Shown: positions 50,049 to 62,541, counted from the stretch's first letter. The stretch is 64,000 nt of DNA from Brasenia schreberi (GCA_036023115.1 JAYKKT010000074.1:7828001-7892000), one strand, 5' to 3'. The notes: generated by a model not told the origin, from the sequence alone. Program-made: numbers and translations.

Positions 50049-52083
50049 GTAGAGTAGGAGCCATGATAGTACCAATAAGTAACGTTGGTTCGTACCTGCA
50101 CCAAATTAAAAGTAAGTGGATGCTATTTCTGAATTTCTTTCGATTTCGCTTGTCCTTGTTCTTTATGGTTTTCCTCCAATTTATATAGACAAACAATACA
50201 TGCATATACAGTAACTACAAGAATATACACCCACATGCAGAAGAATATTTTGCCTTTTGAGGGAAAGGAAAATTTACGTTCACGAAAAGTTGCCGAGTTG
50301 ATAACAGGATGACGGACAATAATGTTAGAAAAGGAAGTCAATATGAACCTGGCACTAAGTTATATAAACAAGAATACAGAAATTCTGAATCTGTACCATA
50401 TATTCTGAATCTGTACCATATATGTTCTGAATGATAATTCGTATAAAATGTAATAAATTTTACCATGTATTCAGGATCTACACTGATGACAATCTCGAAA
50501 GATTTTTAGAGGATATACAGAATAATATAACAATTCAAAGCATATGCGGTAAATAAAATAATTAGAAAAGTGGTTTGCAGAAAAAGATACATGGAAAAGA
50601 ACAAAGAAGAGTTTGACCATTAAGACTAGTTTCGCCCAGGCAAGTTCGTCATTTGTATGTTTTTAGGGGAATATTTTTCCCTAGTCTCGTTTCTCCGTTT
50701 TCCTTTTTTCTTGGTCATTTCTAGATAAAAAAAAAAATGCCAAAGGCTTATTTCTCCGTCATTCAGCAATTGAAGAACTCCAATCACATCGGGAAAACCA
50801 TAAAGCTGTTCATTTACGTTCATCCTAAGAATTGTGCTTTAATGGGCAAGCATTTGATACACGCCTTTTGATGAGAGAGAATTATGATTATACTGGAAAA
50901 GCGATTGACAGCCGGTCAGTGCTTAGACACCTTTCCTTAGAGAGAACAATAGTGGAATTGCCACCGTACTTGCATACCGATTCACCACCTGTAAGTACTT
51001 AGATTAGGCTTGAAACGCCTCTTGTCTTCTCTCCTTTCTCCCAATAATTTCTTGAAAAACCAATAACAACTAAGCCTTTCACTCACATTAGAACATTAGA
51101 ACGTGCTAATTACATGGATTCTTTGTTCCCATATACTTATATCATATGCTATACCAACAATTAATTCAACATAAGCTAAATCATTTTTATTATTTTCTTA
51201 TGACATTTTTATGATCTTTCTCTTTTTTAATATTTTTACAAATAGTTTTGCATACCTTCTTATCGGAATCTTCTTTTAATCATCTTTTACGTGCTACGTG
51301 TTCAAACCATCTTAAACAACTTTCTCTCATTTATCATCTATTGGTGTCACTCCCAATTTATTTCTAATAATCTAATTATATATGTGTGTGACCACTCATC
51401 CATCTAAGTATCTTGATTTCTATCACAAACATCTTTTGTATATATTGATAATTAACTAGTCAACACTCAAAATCATAAAGCATGGTGGATCAAATTGTTG
51501 CTTTATAATATTTACCTATCAACAACTTTAATAGTATCTTCTTGTCATATACAAAGCCTTATGCACCTCTATATTTTAAATAACTTACATTAATTCTATG
51601 TGTAACATCTCCATGCACCTCTCCAGTTTGTTGGAAAACCAATTCAAGTTATTTTTGTTTCACTGGTTACTGCTTTTTGTAGTATGTTTTTGCTTTGGGT
51701 TACCATATTTTAATACTTTGTTGGAACATATTTCATAAAGGTCTTTTTGCACGCCATCTTTGTCCATCAAATGTGCATTAATGCTGATAACACTTTCGTT
51801 TATCATGATTAATGCTTTCACATTATGAACCTAAGGTCGAGCCTGGGGAAGATCTCACTGCGTCTTTGACTTGTCTAAACATGTAAATATCGAAGGTGGT
51901 AGACAAGAAAGCAACCATATCATCAGGGAGACTTGATGAACATTGTTGTAATAAACCTAAGCCAAAGTTTCACTTCTCAACTGAGTCAAGTATATGGGCC
52001 ATTTCGCAAAAGCAAGAAAATTTGGATGAAATAAAGTATCATGGATTTTGAACATCTGAAGTTAGGGTTATTATTTCATCTAG
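50049..52083. other. Probable intron 1 of the PHD gene
   Basis: 2035 nt with donor GGTAGAG and acceptor TTTCATCTAG. Contains a LINE fragment (51061-51652) and a small direct repeat ATTCTGAATCTGTACCATAT at 50380 and 50401. No other coding is seen. Confidence 0.5.
51061..51652 (-). mobile_element. Degenerate LINE fragment in PHD gene intron
   Basis: Antisense (TTG)n-family copy starting CAATAACAACTAAGCCTTTCACTC and continuing through TTACATGGATTCTTTG, AAACCATCTTAAAC and TGACCACTCATCCATCT. Much more diverged than the 35.5-kb copy. Confidence 0.85.
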
Positions 52084-54149
52084 AGATGTGGTAGCTGAAA
52101 GAAAAACAACTTCAGAGGTTCCTGTAAAAGTTGAGGTATGCTACTTCTGTTACTTCAGATACCGTCACTGTAACGTTACAGACATTTTATCTTCATCCAG
52201 ATTCTTGAGGTCCGGGATGCTGAATCATCATGTGGTTGAAAAGCTGAAATTGTTAGATGGAGCTCTTTCTCATCTGATCTTTTATTTTGGTACATACTGC
52301 ATGTAGGTCTCACCGTCTGAGTAAATTGCTTGGGAACTTTTGAAGTGTTTAATTTCCCTATGGATGAGGCTAAAAAGACCCCCTTTTTAGGAATCGACAA
52401 AGTAAAATTCGTGCTTTCTCTAATTCAAGTCTCTTTGTAAAGAAAAACTTTCCCCAGAAAGAACAGATCACTAGCTAAGGGTAGTAGGTAGGTTATGCGT
52501 TTGATAGGTTAATGAGTTTTGCACGGCGATCAGTAAACTCCAAGTTGAAGCACAGGATGGGTTAATCACACATAAAGCAGCATCAGCTTCCACTGTTAAC
52601 AATGGGGATGTAGTTGTGGAGCCTAAATTGATTCCTCGGATGCCTGCTGGGGAAAATAATTCACTCATTCAGGAGTCATTATCTCCTTTTCCCGTCAAGT
52701 TTACTGCTAAACAGTTGGGACAACAAAGTGACCCTTCAAATAAAGCCAGTGATAAGGAGGATGAGAATCTTGAGGAACATACTACGGTTTTAGGGGCATT
52801 ATTGAATGAAGTAAAGTCACTTAATGTTGGAAAAAATATGGAGGTTCCCTCTTGTGACAATGAAAAACTTGCTCAAAGTGGTGTGTGGAACTAGTGAACC
52901 TCGACCTTGCAGTAAAGAGTTGGAAGAATTTGGAGGGATCACTACAGTGCAAGATGATTCTTCAGAATCTAAGCACGATGTGGGAGAGTCTTGTACATCA
53001 CAGGATGGTCCCTTGAAGTCTAGACATGAATTGGTAGGATCTCCATTGCAGGATGGTTCTTCGAAGTCGGAGCATGGTGTAAAATTTGATTTGCACGCCA
53101 CAAAATTAAGCCCTTCTTCACTCTGTACGAATACGCTGGTTTCTTGAAATAACAAGTTACAATTTCTGGTGTTACTCTGAAATGTGCCTCTGATGCATCT
53201 GTAAATGGTTTTGATTCATCAGCGACTGCAAGTGGTCATAAGCAGTGAGGTTCTTCCGTGCCCACTTCGGCATCCGTAGCACAGTCAACTAAGCGGCGTG
53301 GCAAATCAAGCTTACCAAATGTTAATACAAATGCTGATGCTTTAGTTGGTACTTTTGGAGGTGAAAACTCTCGAGAAATGAATGCTTGGATGGGCCAACT
53401 AAAGATTTCGACGGGTTCAGGATCTAAAACGCTACATGCAAGAATGATTGTGTCACACCTGCGTCGTGATCATGACCCCGCTCAAGCTTATGCCACATGG
53501 CCGCTTCTCGCGTGGGCATGATCGTGAGTGAGAACCAACAGATGATATTAATTAAATTTAAAGCTCCACCAAACATAACAGTGAATAACAAGATTTTCTA
53601 AACAATTTAATGTTCATCGTACCATCTAAATGAAAACTTGTAAATCTATTCGACTCTTACTATGCTTTGTACGTGTTGAAGTGTTAGCTTTAGGATGAAC
53701 AGTAAAATAATAAGGTAAGCTACGACCCATAACTCAATAAGAAGGTTAAGCACCATTAATCAAAATTCATATTTTAATAATCATTTCATAACAAATCACA
53801 TTTTCATTTCTAAATCTCGAATTCTTGTTCACACATGCACAACAAACAGTTATATAATTACATCTGATATTGTACTCCAAAGTCCACAGGAATCGTCCGG
53901 TAGAAGTTCAGGATTTGTGCTTTAGAACAACTTGGGTAAATTTTGCAATCCTCCATCTTTCTAAATCAAACAACTTTTGTTCAGGCGAGGAAGAAGACAC
54001 GCAAGCTTGATAATGGTGCTGCTAATGGAGAGCCTGATTTCGCAGACGACAATTCAGCTGCGTGGACCTGCAGTTATTGGCAGCATCAGTGCCCTTTCGA
54101 CCGATTACGCAGAGGGATTAGTGATGGATGGCGGGTTTATGGATGAGCA
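52084..54149 (+). pseudogene. Decayed 3' exons of the PHD gene
   Basis: After the good exon 52084-52135 (phase-compatible, ends GAG|GTATGC) the coding signal continues but is broken. One frame runs from about 52517 (KLQVEAQDGLITHKAASAST ... EVKSLNVGKNMEVPS) to a TAG at 52892. The next block (GTSEPRPCSKELEEFGGITT) is one base out of frame from about 52885. It stops at 53145, then VTISGVTLKCASDAS resumes in another frame, with a TGA at about 53250 before SSVPTSASVAQSTKRRGKSS. A last exon-like block follows an acceptor at 53983 (ARKKTRKLDNGAANGEPDFA). Codon-like composition without an open frame suggests a gene losing its C-terminal half; sequencing error is the alternative. Confidence 0.6.
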
Positions 54150-54459
54150 AAAGGGAAGATGTCAACCTTACATAAAGAAATACTGTATATAGTGTGTAAC
54201 ACTAAGCTGAAATTCTTTTTCATTGGAAGTCGATAAACCCTGAATTTTAGTATCAAAAACACAAAATTCTGTTCGTCAGAGCCAAAGGCTTTAGACTTTC
54301 TCTTGCACTCGGTATCTGGGCAGCTTGAGAAGGTTTCTTTACACAATTGTTCTTCAGAACTCTGTGTCCACTTTCTTTCGTTTGTGCTGTGTGTGTGTGT
54401 GTGTGTGTTGATGAAGACCTTTTCAATTTAGATGGTATTGACGATTGGAAAGCAAGGCT

Positions 54460-55914
54460 ATGAATTTCATCAAATGGCCAAGATACCTCACGCCCGGAAA
54501 TCTAACTCGACTCCTCAAACACCAAAGGAACCCGCTCAAGTCTCTCCAAATCTTCAACGAAGCGAAAACTCGGTACCCCAAATACAGGCACAATGCTCCA
54601 ATCTACGCCACCGTGATCAGTCTCCTTGGCAACTCCAGGCATCTCAGGGAGATGGCCGACGTGATCGAACAAATGAAGGACGATTCCTGCGAGTCGAAAG
54701 ACTCGATCTTCGCAGATGTTTTCAAGATCTACGCCAAATTCGGAATGACCCACCAAGCAGTAGAGCTCTTCGGCCGCTTGCATGAATTCAACTGCGTTCG
54801 TTTCGAGAAATCCTTCACTACCCTTTTGGAATTGATGATTTCGGAGGGAGAATTCGAGGCTGCCTGCCGTCTCTATCTGGATTCCGCAAGGTACGGGATC
54901 TCTCCGAGCACCTGCTGTTTGAATGTGTTGATTGGTGCCCTATGCGAGCAAGATCGGTCTGATCTTGCACTCCAAGTGTTCGACGAAATGTCTGAGCAAT
55001 GCTGCTCCCCCGATAGGACGACGTATTTGATTCTCATGAAGGGATTGTGCAGAGAGCGAAGATTGAACGATGCCATTCATTTGCTTTACTCCATGTTCCG
55101 TAGGGTCTCTAAAAAGGGTTGTGGTGCCGACGTTGTTGTCTATAGGACCCTCTTAGAAACGCTTTGCGAAGAAGGGATGGTCGATGAAGCGAATGACGTG
55201 CTGGGCAAGGTGCTAAAAAAAGGCTTGAAAGCGCCAAAGGGTCGCCGGAGCGCCATCAATTTGGCGGAGTATATGTCTCGTGGAGGAGTGGAAGAGGCCA
55301 AAGGGGCTATTAATCAGGTATTGGTGAGGAGGGGAGCTGCTAATTCACAAAGCTATAATGCTATGATCATCGATCTATTGCAAGTTGGTAGAATCGAAGA
55401 TGCAGAGCAACTGTTTGTTGAAATGTGTGAGAGAGGACTCCAACCAGCATTGTCCGTTTACAATGCCAAAATGTACGCACTGTGTGGAGAGGGGAGGTTG
55501 CTGGAAGCAACCAACGTTCTGGACCGAATGGCATCGGATGGCTGTCTCCCCAGAACCGAGAGCTACAAAGTACTGATTCGCGGGTTATGCAGAGGTGAGA
55601 GATCGACCAAGGCAGTCGAGTTTTTTGAGAAGATGGAAAAGCAGCTTGGTTGTGATCCGGATGCAGAGACGTACCAAATTTTGGTCGAAGGGTTGTTTTG
55701 TGAAGGTTTGTTTAGTGAAGCAGGTGCGATCATCGAAAAAATGGTTCGGAGAGGATTTCATCCAAGTGATGAAGCCTTTGGTATGGTGATTAAGGGGCTT
55801 TGTGTTAAGGGAAAGAAGTATGATGCTGTGTACTTCTTGGAGGAAATGATAAGCCATGGCAAAACTCCTGATACTGTAATTTGGAACTCCTTGGTTACAG
55901 CGGTAATGCAGTAG
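54460..55914 (+). CDS. P-class PPR protein, At1g05600-like
   Basis: Intronless 484-residue protein from the ATG at 54460 (MNFIKWPRYLTPGNLTRLLK). It is built of about a dozen tandem 35-residue pentatricopeptide repeats; clear ones are TTYLILMKGLCRERRLNDAI, VVYRTLLETLCEEGMVDEAN, QSYNAMIIDLLQVGRIEDAE, ESYKVLIRGLCRGERSTKAV and ETYQILVEGLFCEGLFSEAG. No DYW or E domain follows, so it is P class. The opening WPRYLTP, the MKDDSCESKDSIFA block, and the LLYSMFRRVSKKG and KVLKKGLKAPK segments resemble Arabidopsis At1g05600, recalled from memory. PPR proteins of this kind bind organellar RNA; the organelle and target cannot be read from sequence, and no clear transit peptide is visible. Confidence 0.93.
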   Translation: MNFIKWPRYLTPGNLTRLLKHQRNPLKSLQIFNEAKTRYPKYRHNAPIYATVISLLGNSRHLREMADVIEQMKDDSCESKDSIFADVFKIYAKFGMTHQAVELFGRLHEFNCVRFEKSFTTLLELMISEGEFEAACRLYLDSARYGISPSTCCLNVLIGALCEQDRSDLALQVFDEMSEQCCSPDRTTYLILMKGLCRERRLNDAIHLLYSMFRRVSKKGCGADVVVYRTLLETLCEEGMVDEANDVLGKVLKKGLKAPKGRRSAINLAEYMSRGGVEEAKGAINQVLVRRGAANSQSYNAMIIDLLQVGRIEDAEQLFVEMCERGLQPALSVYNAKMYALCGEGRLLEATNVLDRMASDGCLPRTESYKVLIRGLCRGERSTKAVEFFEKMEKQLGCDPDAETYQILVEGLFCEGLFSEAGAIIEKMVRRGFHPSDEAFGMVIKGLCVKGKKYDAVYFLEEMISHGKTPDTVIWNSLVTAVMQ

Positions 55915-56751
55915 GAGAAAGACGTTATGGGCGTGAAACTGGGCATGATCTCAGGCACCTGTTTTGTCCCAATCCATTATTTGATTTCGTGTTACCACTA
56001 CCTCTTCTTCCCAAACTGCCTTTAAATTCGCAATAAAGAGAAACAATTTGCTAGTAATATTGCACATTGCATATGTCAATCCAACAAAAAAAAATGCAGA
56101 TGTGAATTAAACGGATCCATATTCCCACTTAAAAGAAGAAACAGAAGAAATCCATAAAGCCAAGCATGGAAGAAGAACCCAACACCAAAAGAAATCACAC
56201 CAACTCATCATATTCCAGTAAGTGTGACTATTATTCGCTTTTATAACTTAAAAGTCGAACCCTTCTGCATCAACCAAATTTTCTTGAGTTTGAAAATTGA
56301 AACCAAACCCGAACCCAAAAACCAAAAACGAACTTAAAACTTCAGTTAGTTTGGTTCAGTTTCTCGGTTTTAGTCTAATTGTGCTCTCCCTACACTCGAT
56401 GACACCGTTTCACTTGTGGAGTTGAAGAAGTTTCAAATTTGAGGTGATAGAACGTAAAACAACAATAACATAGGTATCTAGACATAAGTGTGTAAGTAGC
56501 TTAATCTTCGAGCTTACTTCCACATTTCTTTTCATCTTCAATGAAAATCTATCGAATGGCTTAACAAAAGATTGTTTCATGAAACCCTTTCTTGTGTTTG
56601 ATTGATTTAGGAAATGTTTCTACATTTCACCAGGAATTAGAAACTTAAAAATGCTGGCGAAGACGAAAACTCAAAAATGCTATTAGAGACATTCTTCCCT
56701 AAACAACCTAGCACATATAAGTTTTTGTATGAGAACATAATTCTTTTTCTT

Positions 56752-56877
56752 TTTTTACAATGAGGAGACTGAAGCCAGGTATCCCACCCGTGGTGTCGAA
56801 TTAACCTTGAACTTGTGAGTTGAACCCACAGCCAAGCGAGCTACCGCTCTGCGATTCTTCCCACTATGTTTGACAGG
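56752..56877 (-). mobile_element. SINE-like, tRNA-derived candidate
   Basis: On the minus strand GCAGAGCGGTAGCTCGCTTGGC resembles a tRNA D-arm/A box and GTGGGTTCAACTCAC a B box, spaced more closely than in a tRNA, as if the anticodon arm were lost. The other side (GTTCAAGGTTAATTCGACACC) and a T-rich edge complete the candidate. Confidence 0.35.
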
Positions 56878-57230
56878 CACCAGGTACCATACACAAAACC
56901 TGTCATAGTCACTAAATACACACCCCAAATTACTAATGTCACACCCTCTTTCACATATGTTTACCCAATACCCATCTCTCTCTCTTAGCCCGAACCTGCC
57001 ACTACATCGTGTCACCCTTTTCTCCTTCTCTGTCTCTTTTCTTGCCATCGGCATCCATCGATCATTGTTCCTCTCTCTCTCTCCCTCCTTTCATCTCTCC
57101 TTATTCTCTGCAATCTTTCGTACTATGAAAGCTATTCTCCGCGGTCTTCGGTACCGTTGAAACCCGTCATCATCTTGCTTCTCTCCTCTCCATCCTTCGC
57201 TATGAAAAAGGCGGGGGAAACGAAACAGAT

Positions 57231-57433
57231 CACATCTCTTTTGATATGAGACACATCCATGATGGGTCTCTTATGTAAGGGAGACACGCATTATATACCT
57301 CTGTGTAAGAGATGCATGCGAGAAAAAAATGAAACACCGGAACACCTCTCTTTTGATAGGAAACACATCGATGATACGTTTGTTATGTAAGGAAGATGCT
57401 CGCATTATGTGTCTCTTCTATGTAGGAGATGCA
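57231..57433. repeat. Two-unit imperfect direct repeat
   Basis: CACATCTCTTTTGATATGAG...GATGGGTCTCTTATGTAAGG...AAGAGATGCAT (from 57231) recurs from about 57341 with roughly 80 percent identity. Confidence 0.75.
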
Positions 57434-58807
57434 TCTTCTTTATACAAGAGACGTGCATTCCTCGAGTGCGAATGCGAGTGCTGTATGGAGAAAAATCATG
57501 ATGGTGAAAGAAAATTGTAGTTTAAGTAACAAGGTAATACGAAAATTTTCAATAACAGAGAGGTGTGCTCTTCCTAAAAAGAGTATAAGGGTATGCCTTT
57601 AATAAGGCCCAAAACCAATTTCCTTTTGGTGCTATCAAGCATGAAAAGAGAACGATTATGAGTAGAATCGTTGAAATACTCGATAATCCTGAAGAACAAT
57701 CCCGTTTGGTTTGCTTAAGAACTTGGATGCTTCACTATATTGAAATCCCTTGTCCTGAGAAAAGACGGTGAAAATGGGGTTAAAGGTGGCAAGATTTGTT
57801 GGGGACAAGCACTACAAAACAGGCATTTGAGAAACCAACTTCGAACATGTGGGTCAATCAGAAAAAGTTACAGAACACAAGGGCACAGAGAGAGAGAGAG
57901 AGATGAGGGGGGTTCAATTCGAACTCGGGATGTGAGTTTGGAATAGCAAAATAATAAACTAACAAGTTTTAACTATCGTTATCGATAAGCCAGTTTAATT
58001 AAATTTATGTGTCATGCAGAACCAGTGAGTGCTAGCTGTTTTCTTTTGTCATGTCACGTCGTCGTGTCCATGGCTGAAACTCAATTTTGTAAAAGAGGAC
58101 TCACATTTCCCAACAAAGCGCTCCATCACAAAGAAAGCGACACGGGACCCATAAAGATTTCTGCCACTTTTTGCAATCTTACAGCCAGCAATAAGTATTA
58201 ACCGAGAAGATCATTTGAAGAAAAGGAAACCAAGACACCATCAACAGGATTGCAACCGGGACAGACCTCTCGGGTTAAATAAAATAAGGAAAGGAAAAAA
58301 AATCGGGTCCCTCCCACAAAAGAAAAAATAGGCCGAATCTCCAGCTTCTCTCTCCTCACCATGCCCTGCCAAACCGTTCCCTGGAAGAGAAACATATTAA
58401 ATAAGAGTTGGGTTTTGCCACACGAGTAAAAAACAGAAGCAAATAACTTGAATTACTGATAGTACACACAATCAGTGGGGTTCGAATTCGAGTTCATTCA
58501 CAAGTCAAGCTGGACTTGCTGAATCTTGCTCACAAACTCGAATGGTCAAGGTTGTTCATGAGCTTGATCAAACTCGTCAAACAAAGAGCCAAGTTGCTCA
58601 AAGCTCGAAAAGAGCTCTAAGATTGACTCCGAATCGAGCATTCATCTTAACAAGCCCCCCAGTCGAACTTGCCTCGACAGCACCGGTAAAATTCACAGCA
58701 TAGTAACTCCGAGAAAAAAGCACAAAAGCAAAAGGCTTTTCCCTCGTAATTTACGCACCATATTCCAGATTCAGAGAACTCACCGCCACCAATCCTTTCT
58801 TCTCCAC

Positions 58808-60547
58808 TCATCGACAAAAAAGACGGCTAAAAACGAGGCACAAGCAGACCCATCCTTGTATGAGAAGCCTCACCACACTCGGACGCACAACCTACACAAT
58901 ACCAACGAATCAGATAGAAGGATCGAATCAGAAACAAAACGATTCAGAGACGCAGATCACTCAGAGAAACGAATCGGGAGATGGAGATCCCCGGGCAGTA
59001 TTCTCAACAGGGAAACTAATACAAAATCGGGTCGTCAAAGGACGAGCCGGTAAATGTTAAGGTGGATTGATCATTTCCAAGTTTATTTTCGTGGTTTTGG
59101 ATAGGCGAAGCTAGAGAAGATCGTTTTATGGGGGGAGTCGAACCCCCAACCGAGTCTTTACGAATTCATGGATCGTCCCGGCATTAACCGAGTCTTTACG
59201 CCAGTAGTTTCGTGCTAGCTGGAGAAAGGAAGCAAAACGGTGGAATTTTGTGGAGAAAACTTACCGTAGCGGAAGAGAAGGAGCTGAAGCTCGACGAAGA
59301 GGAAGGATCGTCGGGATTGCCGACACCACCGGAAATACTCGGCGGAGAGTAAGAGTGATCGGAAGGAGACGGAGGGCCGAGATTCGCAGAGTCGAACCCT
59401 ATGTCGTACGCCGGAGTTCCGTCGGGCTTGAAGAGTCCGTAGTTCCTCTCCGATGACGGCCCAGGTTTCTGGTTCTCGTTGAACAAGGCGAAAACGTAAA
59501 CCTCCAGCCCGATGTTAGGCCTCTTCGGCGTGCCTCTCTGCTCGCAGACAATCCTCAACAGGTTGGAATTGTACATTCGGGCGTTACCCGGCGTCGCTCC
59601 GGTCTCCGACTGGTCCCCTTTTGACGGCCATCCCGTCTCGGAAACTTTCACCTGCACATTCCCGTGCCCTTCCGCCTCTAGAGCGAAGTAGACGGCATCG
59701 ATCTGAGCGAAGAGCATGTTAACGTAGTGCAGACCGGATCTTGGATCCGTGACGCCGGCATTCGGCTGGAAAAGGACGTAGTCGAGCGAAACGTGCTTCG
59801 GGTCCGCCATGTACGCGAAGAACGGGTAGGCGTTTATCAGGAAAGGAGAACCGGTATGGATATGGAATTCGAGCAGGGCATGAATAGGTCCGGAGAGATC
59901 TCGCCGGAACTGGCCGCTAGACGGCGGGTAAGAAGATTCCAGTACGGCGAGCGAGTGTGCCGTGGTTATCTTCACCTTGTCACTTAGTCCTACAGCTTGC
60001 AGAGCGGTGTAAATGTTCTGCATCGCCGGAAGGAGGCATCCGGCAAGCGCCGAGTCATTTCCGGTCAGTACTTCGTTCCCGACGGTGATATAACCGATAT
60101 GAGTCGCCGGAACATACTGCTGGACGCTGGACTTGACCCAGGCGAGGGCGTTAGCCGGATCGGCCATTTTCCCCACACATTCGTTCGGAATCGCGACGAT
60201 GAACTCGATGCCAGTATCACGAAATGCACGGAGTACCTTCGGGTCGGAGTCGTAGAGCTTCACCTTGCTAATATTGATGGATTGGAGAAGCCCGACGACT
60301 CTGTCTGGCGGAGGGAGGTTGTTCGCCACCTGGCCGTAGTTGACGCCCATCAATGGAATTTCCGCAGCCGTAAAACCGATACCTGCAAGAAGAAGAGGGT
60401 AACCAGATAAAGGTGAGCATCTACATTTCGCCCCCGGCGACTCTGTGAAGGACTGTTACCGGAAAGTGAAGCACAAAAACCGGAGTTTTGCGTACCTGAG
60501 AGGAAAAGAAAAGCTAGGAAAGACCAGAATTGGGATCCGAACGCCAT
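58808..60547 (-). CDS. GH17 glucan endo-1,3-beta-glucosidase, likely membrane-anchored
   Basis: Three exons on the minus strand: 60547-60496, 60382-59265, 58891-58808; 1254 nt, 417 residues, all in phase. Exon 1 and the start of exon 2 form a signal peptide (FWSFLAFLFLSGIGFTAAEI). The GH17 barrel starts MGVNYGQVANNLPPPDRVV. The acid/base is E121 (YITVGNEVL) and the nucleophile E266 (VKVSETGWPSKGD). FALFNENQKPGPSSERNYGL marks the barrel end. A Ser/Pro-rich linker (SPPSISGG...SSSSSFSSFSS) follows, with no X8 domain. Exon 2 ends at a strong GTAAGT donor; exon 3 adds a hydrophobic tail (LLIQGWVCLCLVFS), suggesting a GPI signal. Exon 3 rests on splice signals and phase only; unspliced, the frame ends at 59196. 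It should hydrolyse beta-1,3-glucan such as callose at the wall or plasmodesmata. Confidence 0.9.
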
Positions 60548-62541
60548 TCTTTTTCGCTCCTTTTATTGATTAATTTGTCGCTTTTTCTTCTGCAATGGAG
60601 TAGAGAGAGGAAAGAGTGCGACTGAGCTGATCGAGCTCGGTGCTCTCTCTCACTCTCTGGTGAAAAAGAAGGGAATCGAATTTTGACTTTTGACGCTTTG
60701 ATGACGCTCGTTACAAGCCGGGTGAAAATTTCTCTCCTCTTCTGTTTTTGGGTACAGAAGCGAGTGAAAATTTTCCAATAAAGACGCCATAACGGGATAA
60801 TTTCTAGTTTTCATTAGGGCGCATGTCTTTATATAAAATTACAAGAACCTCCCACTTACGTTGAGTAAAGATTCGTCTTTGCTTTCTCATTAAATTGCAG
60901 AATGACGGTTATACCCTCAATTGGGTCTGAACCGGATCCGCGAATTTGAACTTAACTATGTTTAGTCCTCTGTTCCGTTGGCTAATAACTTTGAAACTTG
61001 CAATTCGAGACCACAACCTCTCTTATCTAATTTGGGATAGCGGAGTTTAAGTTTTGATTTCTTTGCTTGGTAATGCCTACATATGGACGAAGGACTAGTT
61101 TGATAGGTATACAACTTACTAGAAATGGGCTCTTAGTCTCACCACTTATGATTATTAATTACATAGAGAAGCCCCCATTAACCAAGAAGTTGTGCATACG
61201 CTTTCAGTCTGTCCAATATGCTCCTTTTATTTTTCTCTCCAGTGCTCCTTTTAAATTTACCGTTCCTATGTATATAGTTAGATGGTTTCTTGTACATGTC
61301 TGCATTGTTGTGCATACCTCCACCTTTTAAGTGGTGCACAGCGGTGCATAGTATCAACAGAGAGTAGGAAGGGGTGCACACACATATTATATACATATAT
61401 TACCACAATTTCCAGCTTTATGTGAGTTCCAACTTGTAAGCATGTCGATCCAAATTATAAAGCAGGGTTATTGTTTGGAATCACAACTTACAAAATCATT
61501 GTAAAAATGCCAAATCACACGTGACCATAAATGCCCCATTAACTTGGTTGACGTCGCGTGATTGACAGCGGGTCGGGTCGCATTGTCTTATCTGACTAGT
61601 TTGGGTCATTGGGGTAATTTCGTATTTTCGCAGCCTTAAGTTTCTACAGCGCCTTCAATGTATGTTAATTTGGTCCGCACATCGTTGTGATGGACGGCTA
61701 TTACGTTCTTCTCCTAGGCCTTCGATAATGCTTAGAGGGGGCGATAAAAGCCAAGCAGAGCAGCACATGGGGTGGGTATTCGTCGTCTTTTACCATGCTG
61801 CTTTCTCTTTTAGTGCAACTCTTTATACTAAAAAAGGTAAATTGCTTGCTACGTGTTTGCGAGATGTCCACACAGAAACCGGATCTTTTAAGTTCCCGCT
61901 TCTGCTGAATATTGTAATACGATAATTGCTTCCTTACCTTGTGTCGAACAAATCAGGATTTCTGAATCTATCAAATTCTCCATTTGCTGCATCTTCCACC
62001 TTTTTACACATAACAAGCTCAGTTAGCCACAAATATCGCTCGTGTTAGGCATGGGTAACCCGACTTGACTCGATATGGAAACGAGACGCAATGGAAGAGC
62101 ATTTAATATTTTATTCATTAAAATGGATTCGTATTTTAGTGCATAATAGCCTGTTTTGTCATGGAGAATGGTCATAATGGATGAGGTTCAAATAATTAGA
62201 ATTATATAATCGTACGCGTGCCATGTGTTGAAACACTATCCGTTCGTGTCAAGTTGGACTCTACCAAAATGCCCTGCCCATGTGACCTGCAACATAGATG
62301 CTCAAACAAACCCGCAGACATATTTGGTCCAAACTCCCACCTGGTTCCGACGAATTTACATTGCCGAAGATGAGAGGAATGTCTGTCAAAAGAGAAGGCA
62401 AACTGGATTCTCCCTGATTACAGTGTCCATGCAATCACGCAAATGATGAGATAAATGCATAGGAATGCATTAAATGCTACAGGAGGAGATGAGTGCTTTA
62501 ATTATTATGGTGAAATAATGTTTAACATCAGATAGTTCCCA

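Larger units (their letters stand above)
55915..58807. other. Intergenic, no gene seen
   Basis: PPR 3' UTR, then repeats: SINE-like 56752-56877, a two-unit repeat at 57231-57433, and GAGCTCG/CTCGAA-rich decayed repeat sequence at 58480-58680. No exon recognised. Confidence 0.45.

Noticed and set aside
59100..59210. A complete tRNA gene on the minus strand
   Set aside because: Only the T arm is convincing. No complementary acceptor stem lies 60-75 nt upstream and no D arm is present.
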